Numbered from the stretch's first letter, positions 8,052-17,911 are shown. The stretch: 64,000 nucleotides of DNA from Variovorax paradoxus (GCF_029919115.1 NZ_CP123990.1:930001-994000), one strand, 5' to 3'. Numbers and translations are program-made. Notes: generated from the letters alone by a model not told the origin.

Positions 8052-8888
8052 TCAAAGGTCCGTGCGCAGTTTCCAGATCTCGGGGAACAGCACCACGTCG
8101 AGCATCTTGCGCAGGTAGCTCACGCCGCCCGTGCCGCCCGTGCCGCGCTTGAAGCCGATCACGCGCTCGACCGTGGTCACATGGCGAAAGCGCCAGAGCC
8201 GAAAAGCGTCTTCCAGGTCGGTGAGTTTTTCGCCGAGCTGGTACAGGTCCCAATGGTCGTGCGGGTTTCTGTACACCGTGAGCCATGCGGCCTCGACACC
8301 GTCGCTGGCTTCATAGGGCTGCGTCCAATCGCGTTCCAGATGATCGGCGGGCACCGGCAGGCCACGGCGCGCCAGCAGCTTCAGCGATTCGTCATAAAGC
8401 GAAGGCGACCGGTAGGCTTCGTCGACCTGCGCCAGCAGATCGGGCCGGTGCGCATGCGGCTTGAGCATGGCGGCGTTCTTGTTGCCGAGCGCGAACTCGA
8501 TGCAGCGGTACTGCGCGCTTTGGAAGCCGCTCGAGTTGGCCAGGTAGGGCCGCATGGCGGTGTACTCGGGCGGCGTCATGGTCGAGAGCACGGTCCATGC
8601 GCTAACCAGCTGTTCCATGATGCGGCTCACGCGGGCGAGCATCTTGAAAGCGTCGGCCAGTTTTTCTTGCGCGATGCAGCTGGTGGCGGCGCGCAGCTCG
8701 TGCAGCATGAGCTTCATCCAGAGCTCGCTGGTCTGGTGCTGCACGATGAAGAGCATTTCGTCGTGCGCGGGCGAGAGCGGGTGCTGCGCGTGGAGGATCT
8801 GGTCGAGATGCAGGTAGTCGCCGTAGCTCATCGACGCGCTGAAATCCAGCTGCGCCTTTTCTTCGTGAACGATTTTTTCGGTGCTCAT
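8052..8888 (-). CDS. kynA: Tryptophan 2,3-dioxygenase
   Basis: Haem enzyme that opens the indole ring of L-tryptophan with O2 to give N-formylkynurenine, the first step of the kynurenine pathway. The 278-residue protein has the hallmark segments [30 protein letters not shown] and the C-terminal [13 protein letters not shown] active-site loop. The ATG at 8888 gives the normal family length; the frame's 31-residue upstream extension is Pro-rich and overlaps the preceding gene. It is the last gene of the kynB-kynU-hypothetical-kynA operon. Confidence 0.95.
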   Translation of the reverse strand: MSTEKIVHEEKAQLDFSASMSYGDYLHLDQILHAQHPLSPAHDEMLFIVQHQTSELWMKLMLHELRAATSCIAQEKLADAFKMLARVSRIMEQLVSAWTVLSTMTPPEYTAMRPYLANSSGFQSAQYRCIEFALGNKNAAMLKPHAHRPDLLAQVDEAYRSPSLYDESLKLLARRGLPVPADHLERDWTQPYEASDGVEAAWLTVYRNPHDHWDLYQLGEKLTDLEDAFRLWRFRHVTTVERVIGFKRGTGGTGGVSYLRKMLDVVLFPEIWKLRTDL

Positions 8889-8904
8889 GATGCTTGCCAG
8901 CGGA

Positions 8905-9390
8905 TCATCGCCAGACCACGGCGGTGTAGGAGGGGAGGCCCGGTACCGAATCTTTGGCGGGATAGACGAAACGCACGACATCGTTCTTGCGCTTGAACTC
9001 CTGGTAAGTCTCGCCGCCCGGAATACGGCCCTTTTCGGCCGGCGCGTAGCCTGCGGCGCGCACTTCCTTCACCAGCCGCTCGAAGGCCGCCTTGTCGGTC
9101 AGCGAAAGCTGGATGTTGTTCTCGCCGGCGCGGCTTTCCGCGTAGGTGGACTTCATGAAGCGGATCGTGTGGTCGTCGACCACCTTGTCGTATTCGATCA
9201 TGCTGACCTCGGGCGTTACGGTCTTGTCGGCGTAGGAAAAACCTTGGGCCTTGACGTGTTGGCGGAACGCATCGGGCGTGAGGGCGACGAAAGCCTTGAG
9301 CTGGTCAAGCGTGTAGCTCGCCTGCTGTGCGAAGGCCGGTGCGGCCAGCATCAGGAGTGAGGCGAAGAGGGTGATCAATTTGTGTTTCAT
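8905..9390 (-). CDS. Secreted hypothetical protein inside the kynurenine operon
   Basis: A 161-residue protein with a clear signal peptide (basic MKHK, hydrophobic core, cleavage after APAFA near residue 21). The mature part is hydrophilic, mixed alpha/beta, with no Cys and no motif I recognise. It sits 13 bases after kynU and 16 bases before kynA in the same direction, so it is co-transcribed with the tryptophan-degrading genes. A periplasmic protein there is unexpected because the pathway enzymes are cytosolic. Function unknown. Confidence 0.75.
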   Translation of the reverse strand: MKHKLITLFASLLMLAAPAFAQQASYTLDQLKAFVALTPDAFRQHVKAQGFSYADKTVTPEVSMIEYDKVVDDHTIRFMKSTYAESRAGENNIQLSLTDKAAFERLVKEVRAAGYAPAEKGRIPGGETYQEFKRKNDVVRFVYPAKDSVPGLPSYTAVVWR

Positions 9391-9403
9391 GGGTACGTGC
9401 TGC

Positions 9404-10690
9404 TCAGGTCACTGCGTTCTTGCGGTTGAATTCTTCGCGCTGCCACTCGCCCGCCTCCAGCACCTGCACAAGGTGCTCGACGGAGTTCCACACATCCTCG
9501 AAGCCGAGGTACAGGGGCGTGAAGCCGAATCGCAATATGTCGGGCATTTGCGAATCGCCTGCGCGGTAGTCGCCGATCACACCGCGCGCAATCAGCGCCT
9601 GCACGATCGCGTAGGCACCTTCGCTGCGGCTCAGGCATACCTGCGAGCCGCGGCGCGCATGTTCGCGCGGCGTGACGAGCGAAAGCCCCTGGCCCGCGCA
9701 GCGCTCTTCAACGAGCGCAATGAAAAGATCGGTGAGCGCGAGCGACTTGGCACGCAGTGCGGCCATGCCGCCCTTGCCGCCGTCGAATGCCTCGGCCGCA
9801 AGCACGGTGTCCAACCCGCATTCGAGCCCCGCCAGAGCGATGATCGGTTGCGTGCCGCAAAGGTAGCGGCCCACGCCCGGCGCTGGCCGGTAGTGCGGCG
9901 TGAATTCGAAAGGCGCCGCATGGCCCCACCAGCCCGACAACGGTTGCTCGAACTTGCCCGCATGCCGCGTATGAACCCACACGAAGGCCGGCGCGCCGGG
10001 GCCGCCGTTCAGGTACTTGTAGCCGCAGCCGATGGCGTAGTCGGCATTGCTTTCATTCAGCGCAACCGGTACGGCGCCTGCGGAGTGCGCCAAGTCCCAC
10101 ACCGTGAGGGCGCCTGCGGCGTGCGCTGCGGCGGTGGTGGCCTTCATGTCGTGCATGGCGCCAGTGCGGTAGTTCACGTGCGTGAGCATCAGCACGGCCA
10201 CTTCGTCGGTCAGCACCGAGCCGGGGCCTTGCAGCTCGTTCGCTTCGATGAGCTTGAGCGTGAAGCCGCGCTCGCGGCACAGGGACTCGGCAATGTAGAG
10301 GTCGGTCGGAAAGTTGCTGCGCTCGCTGATCACCAGCTTGCGGCCGCTGTCCTTTTGCTGCGAAAGCGCCGCAAAGAGCACCTTGTAGAGATTGACCGAG
10401 GTGCTGTCGGTGCACACCACTTCGCCGGGTGCGGCGCCGATCAGCCGGGCCACCTTGTCGCCGAGGCGCTGCGGCAGGTCGAACCAGCTGGCCGTGTTCC
10501 ACGAACGGATCAGGCCCTGGCCCCACTCCTCCGCAACGACCTGGGCGATGCGTGCCGGCGCGGCCTTGGGCAGCACGCCGAGCGAGTTGCCGTCGAGGTA
10601 GATCACGCCATCGGGCAGGGTGAATTGGTCGCGCAGCGAGCGCAGCGGGTCTTGCGCGTCTAGCGCGCGGCAGTCTTCAAGGGTCGTCAT
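9404..10690 (-). CDS. kynU: Kynureninase
   Basis: PLP enzyme that cleaves L-kynurenine to anthranilate and L-alanine. The 428-residue protein has the family signatures YLDGNSLG near the N-terminus, WDLAHSAGA (PLP-phosphate and pyridine-nitrogen contacts) and the Schiff-base lysine in YKYLNGGPG. The ATG at 10690 gives [16 protein letters not shown], the typical N-terminus. It lies 10 bases downstream of kynB. Together kynB, kynU and kynA make anthranilate from tryptophan. Confidence 0.96.
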   Translation of the reverse strand: MTTLEDCRALDAQDPLRSLRDQFTLPDGVIYLDGNSLGVLPKAAPARIAQVVAEEWGQGLIRSWNTASWFDLPQRLGDKVARLIGAAPGEVVCTDSTSVNLYKVLFAALSQQKDSGRKLVISERSNFPTDLYIAESLCRERGFTLKLIEANELQGPGSVLTDEVAVLMLTHVNYRTGAMHDMKATTAAAHAAGALTVWDLAHSAGAVPVALNESNADYAIGCGYKYLNGGPGAPAFVWVHTRHAGKFEQPLSGWWGHAAPFEFTPHYRPAPGVGRYLCGTQPIIALAGLECGLDTVLAAEAFDGGKGGMAALRAKSLALTDLFIALVEERCAGQGLSLVTPREHARRGSQVCLSRSEGAYAIVQALIARGVIGDYRAGDSQMPDILRFGFTPLYLGFEDVWNSVEHLVQVLEAGEWQREEFNRKNAVT

Positions 10691-10700
10691 TGGGTGGGTT

Positions 10701-11354
10701 TCAGCGTGGAAGTTCGCGCAGCACGGCGCGAACGGGAGAGGCATCGGCGCTGACCAGCTTGAGCGGCAGCGCGATGAGTTCGTAGTCGCCTTCGGGCACG
10801 TCGTCGAGCACAAGGTTCTCGAGCACGCGCAGGTCGAGGCGGCGGATGCGCTGATGGCTTTCCAGCGTCTTGCTGTCGGCCGGGTCGATGCTGGCCGTGT
10901 CGATGCCGATGAGCTTCACGCCCATGGCCGCCAGGCGCTCGACGGTGGAAGGTGCATACGCTGCGAGCTGCGGGTCCCAATGGCCGACGGGCATGGTGGC
11001 ATAGGTGCGCACCAGCACGCGCTGCGGCAACTGGCTGGTAATGGCGTGGGAGATGTGCTCCCATTCGATCAGCGGGCCCTTGGCGATGGCGTGAATCACG
11101 CGGCAAGTGCCCAGAAAGGGCGCAAGGTCGACTTGGCCGATGGTCTGGCCTTCGGGGTCGTAGTGCAGGGGCGCATCCGCATGCGCGCCGATGTGCGGCG
11201 AGAGCTTGATCTCGCTGACATTCACCGGGCAATCCGGCGAAATGGTTGCGGCCCATCGCTGCTGGTAGGGCGTGTCGCCGGGAAACACCGGCGCGCCTTC
11301 ATGCACCGGCGGCGAAATGTCCCAGATGCGGGGTTGAGCTTGCAAAGAACGCAT
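10701..11354 (-). CDS. kynB: Kynurenine formamidase
   Basis: Metal-dependent cyclase-family hydrolase that removes the formyl group of N-formylkynurenine. It has 217 residues, N-terminal [17 protein letters not shown], and the metal-ligand motif [13 protein letters not shown] around residues 53-65. First gene of the kyn operon. The 74-base gap to the upstream Cys-cluster gene is the likely site of the operon promoter, but I cannot define -35 and -10 boxes there. Confidence 0.95.
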   Translation of the reverse strand: MRSLQAQPRIWDISPPVHEGAPVFPGDTPYQQRWAATISPDCPVNVSEIKLSPHIGAHADAPLHYDPEGQTIGQVDLAPFLGTCRVIHAIAKGPLIEWEHISHAITSQLPQRVLVRTYATMPVGHWDPQLAAYAPSTVERLAAMGVKLIGIDTASIDPADSKTLESHQRIRRLDLRVLENLVLDDVPEGDYELIALPLKLVSADASPVRAVLRELPR

Positions 11355-11428
11355 GGCGCAAAGTTAGCGCCGGGAGCGGGGTCGTGGTGTCGGTTATTTC
11401 CAACACACAACGTGACGAGATGATCGGC

Positions 11429-11737
11429 TCAGGAGAGCAGGGCTGGCAGCCCGTGCCTGGCGCGTGCGCGCTCGCAGGCGTCGCTGCCGGCTTGCAGCTC
11501 GTGGCACGGATTCGGCCGCCACTCGTAGATGCCGCAGGCTACCGACTGCCCGACCTTGCCGGTCAGCGCAGCGCAGCGCATCGGCGTGTGGTCGGTGCCG
11601 CGCATGCGGCACAGGGCGTCGTTCACTTCGACGGCAAGGCCCGAGGGCACCTTGCCGCCGTTGTCGTCGAGCTCGTGGACGCTGAAGTCGACGCGGTAGC
11701 TGGCGCAGCAGGCGCCGCATTGCTGGCAATGAGACAC
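11429..11737 (-). CDS. YkgJ-family cysteine cluster protein
   Basis: A 102-residue protein with the YkgJ/Fli-type Zn or Fe-S binding pattern: CQQCGACC at the N-terminus, a central C in MRCAALTG, then ACGIYEWRPNPCHEL. The GTG start at 11737 places the first Cys at residue 4, as in homologues. Its biochemical role is not established; the conserved cysteines suggest a bound metal. It lies 22 bases downstream of argF on the same strand. Confidence 0.8.
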   Translation of the reverse strand: MSHCQQCGACCASYRVDFSVHELDDNGGKVPSGLAVEVNDALCRMRGTDHTPMRCAALTGKVGQSVACGIYEWRPNPCHELQAGSDACERARARHGLPALLS

Positions 11738-11759
11738 GCGGCCGCGCCTTCAGTTTTTT

Positions 11760-12695
11760 TCAGAGCCTGCCGAGCAGCAAGAATTCCATCAGCGCTTTTT
11801 GCGCATGGAGCCGGTTCTCGGCCTCGTCCCACACCACCGACTGCGGGCCGTCGATGACTTCGGCCTGCACTTCTTCTCCGCGGTGGGCGGGCAGGCAGTG
11901 CATGAAGAGGGCGTCGGGCTGGGCGACGCGCATCATGTCCTCGTCGACGCACCAGTCGGCAAAGGCCTTGCGGCGAGCCTCGTTCTCGGACTCGTAGCCC
12001 ATGCTGGTCCAGACGTCGGTGGTGACAAGGTCGGCGCCGCGGCAGGCTTCCATCGGGTCCTTGAAGACCTCGTAGCTGTCGGCCGAACGGAGGCCCGCCA
12101 CCGACTGGTCGACTTCGTAGCCGCTGGGCGTGCTCACATGCACCTTGAAGCCGAGGATCTCGCTCGCCTGCAGCCAGGTGTTGGCCATGTTGTTGCCGTC
12201 GCCCACCCAGGCCACCGTCTTCCCCTGGATCGAGCCGCGGTGCTCGATGTAGGTGAAGATGTCCGCAAGGATCTGGCAGGGATGGAACTCGTTGGTCAGG
12301 CCGTTGATCACCGGCACGCGCGAATGCGCCGCGAAAGTATCGATCTTGGTCTGCTCGTAGGTGCGGATCATCACCAGGTCGACCATGCGGCTGATCACCT
12401 TGGCGCTGTCCTCGATGGGCTCGGCGCGGCCAAGCTGGCTGTCGCCGGTGGTCAGGTGAACCACGCTGCCGCCCAATTGGTACATGCCCGCCTCGAAGCT
12501 CACGCGGGTGCGTGTGCTGGCCTTTTCGAAGATCATCGCCAGCGTGCGGTCGGTCAGCGGCTGGTGCTTTTCGTAGGTCTTGAACTTCTTCTTGATGATC
12601 GCCATGCGATCGAAAAGATAGGCGTACTCGTCGGCCGTGAAGTCCGAGAACTGCAGGTAGTGGCGGATGGCGTTGGGCGTGGCGGCGGTCGTCAT
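11760..12695 (-). CDS. argF: Ornithine carbamoyltransferase
   Basis: Forms L-citrulline from ornithine and carbamoyl phosphate in arginine synthesis. The 311-residue protein has the carbamoyl phosphate motif STRTR, the HPCQILAD segment and the ornithine-loop/catalytic HCLPAHRGEE motif. Its start at 12695 (MTTAATPNAIRHYL) overlaps the argD stop by four bases. Frames extending it further upstream only read through argD in another frame. Confidence 0.96.
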   Translation of the reverse strand: MTTAATPNAIRHYLQFSDFTADEYAYLFDRMAIIKKKFKTYEKHQPLTDRTLAMIFEKASTRTRVSFEAGMYQLGGSVVHLTTGDSQLGRAEPIEDSAKVISRMVDLVMIRTYEQTKIDTFAAHSRVPVINGLTNEFHPCQILADIFTYIEHRGSIQGKTVAWVGDGNNMANTWLQASEILGFKVHVSTPSGYEVDQSVAGLRSADSYEVFKDPMEACRGADLVTTDVWTSMGYESENEARRKAFADWCVDEDMMRVAQPDALFMHCLPAHRGEEVQAEVIDGPQSVVWDEAENRLHAQKALMEFLLLGRL

Positions 12696-13900
12696 TGCGC
12701 TGCTGGCTCCGACAGGAAGGTTTTCACGATGGGCGCGAGGATGGCGACGATTTCGTCGGCCTCGGCAATGCTCAGGATGAGCGGCGGCACGAGGCGGATC
12801 ACCTTGTCGGCCGTCACGCTCAGCAGCAGGCCGGCATCGCAGGCGCGGTTCAGGATGACGCCGCAGGGCCGGTCGAGCTCGATGCCCAGCATCAGGCCCT
12901 GGCCGCGGATTTCCTTCACGCCGGGAAGGCCGCCGATTTCGCGCTGCAGCGCGCTCTTCAGGTGCTCGCCAACCGTGGCGGCGTTTTCGAGCAGCTTGTG
13001 CTCTTCCATGATGCGGATGGTCTCGATGCCGGCACGCATGGCGAGCGGATTGCCGCCGAAGGTGGTGCCGTGGTTGCCCGGGCCGAAGATGTTGGCGGCC
13101 TTGGGGCCGGCCACAACTGCGCCGATCGGCACGCCCGAGCCCAGGCCCTTGGCCAGCGGCATCACGTCGGGCTTGATGCCGGCCCACTGGTGCGCAAACC
13201 ACTTGCCGGTGCGGCCCATGCCGCATTGCACTTCGTCGATCATCATGAGCCAGTCGCGCTCGTCGCACAGGGCGCGGACCTGCTTCAGGTACTCCCAGCG
13301 CATCGGGTTGATGCCGCCTTCGCCCTGGATGGTTTCGAAGAACACGGCCACCACGTTGGGGTTGCCTTCGGTGGCCTTCTTGAGTGCCTGGATGTCGTTC
13401 AGCGGCACGCGGATGAAGCCCTCGACCAGCGGACCGAAACCTGCCTGCACCTTCGGGTTGCCTGTGGCCGACAGGGTGGCGATGCTGCGGCCATGGAAGG
13501 CGGCCTCGTAAACCACGATTTCGGGCCGCTCGATGCCCTTGTCGTGGCCGAACTTGCGCGCGAGCTTCAGCGCGGCTTCGTTGGCCTCCAGGCCGGTGCA
13601 GCAGAAAAAGGCGTTGGTCAGGCCCGAAAGCTCGGTCAGCTTGGTGGCAAGCTGCTCCTGGCCGGGCACGTGGTAGTAGTTGGAGCTGTGGATCAGCTTG
13701 CTGATCTGGTCCTGCAGCGCCGGCACCAGCTCGGGGTGGTTGTGGCCCAGCGTGTTCACGGCAATGCCGCCAAGGCCGTCGAGGTACGCCTTGCCCGAGG
13801 TGTCCCAGACTCGGCAGCCCTGGCCGTGCGACAGCGCGATCGGCAGGCGACCGTAGGTGTTCATGACGTGGGGCGAGGTGGGCTGGGCGGTAGCGCTCAT
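12692..13900 (-). CDS. argD: Acetylornithine aminotransferase
   Basis: PLP class III transaminase that makes N-acetylornithine in arginine synthesis. It has 402 residues, the GVGGIAV-like N-terminal region (GLGGIAVNTLGHNHP), CCTGLEANEAALKLAR for cofactor phosphate binding, DEVQCGMGRTG with the cofactor Asp, and the Schiff-base lysine in MPLAKGLGSG. GGAG lies nine bases before the ATG. A TAGAAT at 13928-13933 on the minus strand could be the -10 box of the argDF transcript. Confidence 0.95.
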   Translation of the reverse strand: MSATAQPTSPHVMNTYGRLPIALSHGQGCRVWDTSGKAYLDGLGGIAVNTLGHNHPELVPALQDQISKLIHSSNYYHVPGQEQLATKLTELSGLTNAFFCCTGLEANEAALKLARKFGHDKGIERPEIVVYEAAFHGRSIATLSATGNPKVQAGFGPLVEGFIRVPLNDIQALKKATEGNPNVVAVFFETIQGEGGINPMRWEYLKQVRALCDERDWLMMIDEVQCGMGRTGKWFAHQWAGIKPDVMPLAKGLGSGVPIGAVVAGPKAANIFGPGNHGTTFGGNPLAMRAGIETIRIMEEHKLLENAATVGEHLKSALQREIGGLPGVKEIRGQGLMLGIELDRPCGVILNRACDAGLLLSVTADKVIRLVPPLILSIAEADEIVAILAPIVKTFLSEPAAQ

Positions 13901-14061
13901 TCGGGTTCTCCAGATAGGGAACCGCGGATTCTAGGCGTCCGGTTCGACAGCTTCATTGAGGATTCCGCATTACAGCAATGCCCTTGGGCCGGGCAGCAAA
14001 GTGGCGCGGATAGAATCTCTTGCTGCACCGCAGCACCTGCCTGCGGGCGCCTCATTCAACG

Positions 14062-14391
14062 ATGATTTCCCCCACTGCCAAAGAAATCTTCATCCAGGGC
14101 ATCACCCATGATGGCCGGACTTTTCGCCCGAGCGACTGGGCCGAGCGGCTGGCCGGCGTCATGTGCTCTTTTCGTCCTGGGGGCGCCTATCCCGGAAGCC
14201 ACCTGAGCTATTCGCCGTGGTGCGTTCCCACCACCATCAACGGCGTGAAGTGCGTGGTCGTGAACCGGGCCCTGCGCGATGCCGAGCCCATGGCCTGGGA
14301 CTTCTGCGTCAATTTTGCGCGCGACAACGACCTGCAGGTGGCCGAGGCTTGCCTGGTTCCCGACGCGCCCGGCGCACCGCCCAAGACCTGA
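14062..14391 (+). CDS. DUF3579 family protein
   Basis: A 109-residue conserved betaproteobacterial protein of unknown function. The start at 14062 gives MISPTAKEIFIQGITHDG, the usual N-terminus of the family; an upstream in-frame start at 14020 adds 14 unsupported residues. Notable conserved segments are FRPSDWAERLAGVM and MAWDFCVNFARDN. It is followed by a bidirectional terminator and lies divergent from argD. Confidence 0.8.
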   Translation: MISPTAKEIFIQGITHDGRTFRPSDWAERLAGVMCSFRPGGAYPGSHLSYSPWCVPTTINGVKCVVVNRALRDAEPMAWDFCVNFARDNDLQVAEACLVPDAPGAPPKT

Positions 14392-14431
14392 GCCGGCCGG
14401 CCCTGCTTTTTCCACAAAGCGATCGCCCATG

Positions 14432-14457
14432 AAAAAACCGCCCGAAGGCGGTTTTTT
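14432..14457. terminator. Bidirectional intrinsic terminator between the DUF3579 gene and rpsT
   Basis: A perfect inverted repeat with arms AAAAAACCGCC (14432-14442) and GGCGGTTTTTT (14447-14457) around a CGAA loop. The U-run is present in both directions, so it can end the converging DUF3579 and rpsT transcripts. Confidence 0.92.
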
Positions 14458-14528
14458 ACACTTTGCTGCAGCGCACCCCGATCAAACGGCGGACCGGAGA
14501 ATTCCGATCCGGGCTTGCCTGACAGGTG

Positions 14529-14843
14529 TCAGGCGGCTGCCTTTTCAGGCGCGAGGGCGAGGGCCTTGACCTTCGCCGACAGGCGGCTCTTGTCGCGAGC
14601 TGCCTTGTTCTTGTGGAAGATGCCCTTGTCGGCGACGGTGTCGACGATGCTCTGGGCCTTCGCGAAGAGTTCGCTTGCCTTGGTCTTGTCGCCGGCCAGA
14701 ACGGCCTTTTCGACGTTCTTCACGGCGGTGCGGTATTTGGAGCGCAGCGAGGTGTTCGCAGCGTTGAGCTTGGTGTCCTGGCGGACGCGCTTACGGCCGG
14801 AGGCGAGGCGCGGGTTCTTTTTCTTGGGCTTGGCGGATGCCAT
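14529..14843 (-). CDS. rpsT: 30S ribosomal protein S20
   Basis: Small-subunit protein binding 16S rRNA. It has 104 residues, very Lys/Ala rich and helical, starting [19 protein letters not shown] with the family core [17 protein letters not shown] good AAGGA site precedes the ATG. The C-terminus carries an Ala-rich extension. Monocistronic, with its own promoter and the bidirectional terminator at 14432-14457. Confidence 0.97.
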
Positions 14844-14888
14844 GATTTAGTTCCTTAGGTGTCTGAGGATGATGCAGCAAAGCCCTCC

Positions 14889-14894
14889 ATTATA
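14889..14894 (-). promoter_or_regulatory. -10 box of the rpsT promoter
   Basis: TATAAT on the minus strand about 45 bases upstream of the rpsT start. The -35 region is weak (TTCGGC at 18-base spacing), which is common for this clade. Confidence 0.55.
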
Positions 14895-14949
14895 GGCCGG
14901 GTTGGGTTTTTCGCCGAATCGGGGGCTTGCCGGGCCCTACACTCGCCCC

Positions 14950-16503
14950 GTGTCACTGCTCAAATCCGCCTCCACCGTTTCCCTTCTGACGCTCGCATCG
15001 CGGATCACGGGCCTCGTGCGCGACGTGCTTTTTGCCTCGGTGTTCGGCGTCAGCGCCCTGACCGACGCCTTCAACGTCGCCTTTCGCATTCCCAACCTGT
15101 TCCGGCGGGTTTTCGGCGAAGGCGCTTTCAGCCAGGCTTTTGTTCCGGTGCTGGCCGGGCACAAGACCGAGGCCGGTGAAGAGGGCGCCAAGGCGCTGAT
15201 CGACCATGTGGCCACGCTGCTCACCTGGGCGCTGGTGCTTGTGTGCGCGGCCGGCGTGGTCGGAGCGCCCTGGCTGGTGTGGGCCATGGCCAGCGGGTTG
15301 GAGGGCTTCGACGCGGCCGTGGTCATGACGCGCTGGATGTTCCCCTACATCGGCTTCATGTCGCTCGTGGCGCTGGCGGGCGGGGTGCTGAACACGTGGC
15401 GCAAGTTCGCGGTGCCGGCCGCCTCGCCCGTGCTGCTCAATCTTTCATTGATTCTTGCCATCACAGTCGGTGCGCCGCTTTTCAGGCGCTACGGCATCGA
15501 GCCGATCTATGCGCAGTGCGCCGGGGTGCTGCTCGGCGGCGTGCTGCAGCTGGCGCTGCAGGTGCCCGCGCTGCGCGCGCTGGGCCTGATGCCGCGCATC
15601 GGCGCGAGCTTTGGCGCACTGCGCGCCGCCTGGACCGACCCGACCACGCGCAAGGTGCTGAAGCTCATGCTGCCCGCCTTGCTGGGCGTGAGCGTGGCGC
15701 AGATTTCGCTGCTCATCAATACGCAGATCGCCTCTCACCTTGCCACCGGAAGCGTCACCTGGGTGGTCAATGCCGACAGGCTGATGGAGTTTCCCACCGC
15801 GATGCTCGGCGTTGCGCTTGGCGTGGTGCTGATGCCGCAGCTGGCCGGCGCGCGCGCCGCCAAGGACGACGAGCGTTATTCTGCCCTGCTCGACTGGGGC
15901 CTGCGGCTGGTGGTGCTGCTCTCGGCGCCGTGCGCCATTGCGCTACTGCTGTTTTCGCAGCCGCTGGTCGCGGTGCTTTTCCACAACGGGGCCTACGGTG
16001 CCGAAGACGTGAAGCGCACCACGCTGGCATTGATGGGCTACGGTGTGGGGCTGGTCGGCATCGTGGCCATCAAGGTGCTTGCGCCGGGCTATTACGCCAG
16101 ATACGACATGCGCACGCCGGTGATCATTGCCGTGTCGGTGCTGGTGCTGACCCAGTTGCTCAATGTCTTTCTGGTGCCGGTGCTGCAGCACGCCGCACTC
16201 ACGCTGACCATCGGCCTTGGCGCGGTGGTCAACGCCATCTGGCTGCTGGTGGGCTTGATCCGGCGCGGCAGCTACAAGCCGGAGCCGGGCTGGGGCAAGT
16301 TCATCCTGCAGGTGGCGGCGGCCACGCTGGTGCTGGCCGCCTTGCTGGCCTGGGGCTCGTACTATTTCGACTGGATCGGCCTGCGTGCACAGCGCTTGCA
16401 CCGCATCGCCCTGCTTGCAGCGTTGATTGCTGGCGCCGGGCTGCTGTACTTTGCGGTGCTGGCTGCGGTGGGCGTGCGGCTGCGCAGTTTCATGCGCCGC
16501 TAG
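14950..16503 (+). CDS. murJ: Lipid II flippase MurJ
   Basis: Inner-membrane flippase that moves lipid II to the periplasmic face for peptidoglycan synthesis. The GTG at 14950 gives a 517-residue protein starting SLLKSASTVSLLTLASRITG, the usual MurJ/MviN N-terminus. Earlier in-frame codons encode no hydrophobic helix. The sequence has about 14 membrane helices, and MurJ-typical segments such as DAFNVAFRIPNLFRRVFGEG with conserved Arg residues in the central cavity. It is divergent from rpsT, a common betaproteobacterial arrangement. Confidence 0.94.
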   Translation: MSLLKSASTVSLLTLASRITGLVRDVLFASVFGVSALTDAFNVAFRIPNLFRRVFGEGAFSQAFVPVLAGHKTEAGEEGAKALIDHVATLLTWALVLVCAAGVVGAPWLVWAMASGLEGFDAAVVMTRWMFPYIGFMSLVALAGGVLNTWRKFAVPAASPVLLNLSLILAITVGAPLFRRYGIEPIYAQCAGVLLGGVLQLALQVPALRALGLMPRIGASFGALRAAWTDPTTRKVLKLMLPALLGVSVAQISLLINTQIASHLATGSVTWVVNADRLMEFPTAMLGVALGVVLMPQLAGARAAKDDERYSALLDWGLRLVVLLSAPCAIALLLFSQPLVAVLFHNGAYGAEDVKRTTLALMGYGVGLVGIVAIKVLAPGYYARYDMRTPVIIAVSVLVLTQLLNVFLVPVLQHAALTLTIGLGAVVNAIWLLVGLIRRGSYKPEPGWGKFILQVAAATLVLAALLAWGSYYFDWIGLRAQRLHRIALLAALIAGAGLLYFAVLAAVGVRLRSFMRR

Positions 16504-16631
16504 AGCAAGACGGAACAGATTCCGACAGCAAGGGCCAGGCCGGCACCACCGCTGCGGCAGCGGGTGTTTTCGTATTGCGCAAGCTGAAAACACCGCCTTG
16601 ACGCTCCCCGAATGCTCCTCTACAAAGACAC

Positions 16632-17483
16632 ATGACGTTCAGCTTTCAGGTTCCCACGGCACTGGCGTATTTCGAGTCGCTGGTGCAGAGCGACGACCAC
16701 TTTCCGCTGCTCGAGGCAGCCGCCAGCCTTGCGCAGGACGAATACCCCGACCTCGACGTGCAGCAGGTGCTCGGCGATGTCGATCAGCTGCTGGCCCGCC
16801 TCAAGCGCCGGCTGCCCGCAGACGCCGCGCCGCTTGCCCGGCTGCGCGCGCTCAACCAGTTCTTCTTCAACGACCTGAACTTCGGCGGCAACGTCAACGA
16901 CTACTACGACCCCGACAACAGCTACCTGAACGCCGTCCTGCGCACGCGCCGCGGCATCCCCATTTCGCTGGCGGTGCTGTGGATGGAACTCGCGCAGGGC
17001 CTGGGCCTGCAGGCGCGCGGCATCGGTTTTCCGGGGCACTTCATGCTCAAGGTCACGCTGCCGAAGGGGCAGGTGGTCATCGATCCCTTCACCGGCAAGT
17101 CGCTCTCGCGCGAAGAACTCGGCGAGCGGCTCGAGCCGTACAAGCGCAGCAACGGGCTGGTCGGCGATTTCGACGTGCCGCTGGGCCTTTATCTCCAGCC
17201 GGCCAGCTCGCGCGAAATCATCGGCCGCATGCTGCGCAACCTGAAGGAAGTGCACCGCGCCCAGGAAGACTGGCAACGGGCCATTGCCGTGCAGGACCGC
17301 CTCATTGCGCTGCTGCCCACCGCCTGGGGCGAGTACCGCGACCGCGGCATCGCACATGCCGAGCAGGGCAACACCGCCGCCGCGGTGCGCGACCTGGAAA
17401 CCTACCTGGAGCATGCGGAAGACGCGCTGGACGTCGACGTCATCGCGGAGCGGGTGGCCGCCTTGCGCCGAGCGGCCAACTGA
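16632..17483 (+). CDS. SirB1-like transglutaminase-fold/TPR protein
   Basis: A 283-residue protein of the SirB1/YchA family. An N-terminal transglutaminase-like domain contains RRGIPISLAVLWMELAQ and GIGFPGHFMLKV, and the C-terminal part (residues about 200-283) is helical with TPR-like repeats. The family is widely conserved near cell-wall and translation genes, but its role is not settled. The 128-base gap after murJ shows no clear terminator. It overlaps the next gene by one base (TGATG). Confidence 0.8.
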   Translation: MTFSFQVPTALAYFESLVQSDDHFPLLEAAASLAQDEYPDLDVQQVLGDVDQLLARLKRRLPADAAPLARLRALNQFFFNDLNFGGNVNDYYDPDNSYLNAVLRTRRGIPISLAVLWMELAQGLGLQARGIGFPGHFMLKVTLPKGQVVIDPFTGKSLSREELGERLEPYKRSNGLVGDFDVPLGLYLQPASSREIIGRMLRNLKEVHRAQEDWQRAIAVQDRLIALLPTAWGEYRDRGIAHAEQGNTAAAVRDLETYLEHAEDALDVDVIAERVAALRRAAN

Positions 17484-17911
17484 TGAGCGCCCGGAACGGC
17501 GTTGCCGACGCCTCCGATCTCGGCACGCTTCACGAATTCCATGGCGTGCAGCCGGTGCTGCCGGTGTCCGACGTGACCCGCGCCGCGCGCTGGTTTCGGG
17601 ACATATTGGGTTTCGAGCTCGACTTCATCGCCGGCGAGCCGCCCAGCTATGCGCGGGTAAAAAAGGGCGACCGAACCTATGGCGATCCGGTCTACCTGCG
17701 CCTGTGGCAGTGCAACACGCGAGACGCCGTGCCTTGGCGCGGCGAAATCGTGATCCACGTGGGCAAGGACATCGACGGGTTGCACGCCGCTTACGTGAAG
17801 CGCGGCGTCACCATCGTCGAACCTCCCACGTCGCAGCCCTGGGGCCTGCGTGAATTCGCGATCCGCGAACCCGACGGACATGTCCTCCGCTTTTGCGGCT
17901 ATCTGCCCTGA
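17483..17911 (+). CDS. VOC superfamily (glyoxalase/bleomycin-resistance-like) protein
   Basis: A 142-residue protein made of two beta-alpha-beta-beta-beta modules typical of vicinal-oxygen-chelate proteins (for example VSDVTRAARWFRDILGFEL and FAIREPDGHVLRF). The C-terminal Glu (REPDG) is a usual metal ligand. Members include glyoxalases, dioxygenases and antibiotic-binding proteins; which one applies here cannot be decided. Its start overlaps the stop of the SirB1-like gene by one base, so it is probably co-translated. Confidence 0.8.
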   Translation: MSARNGVADASDLGTLHEFHGVQPVLPVSDVTRAARWFRDILGFELDFIAGEPPSYARVKKGDRTYGDPVYLRLWQCNTRDAVPWRGEIVIHVGKDIDGLHAAYVKRGVTIVEPPTSQPWGLREFAIREPDGHVLRFCGYLP

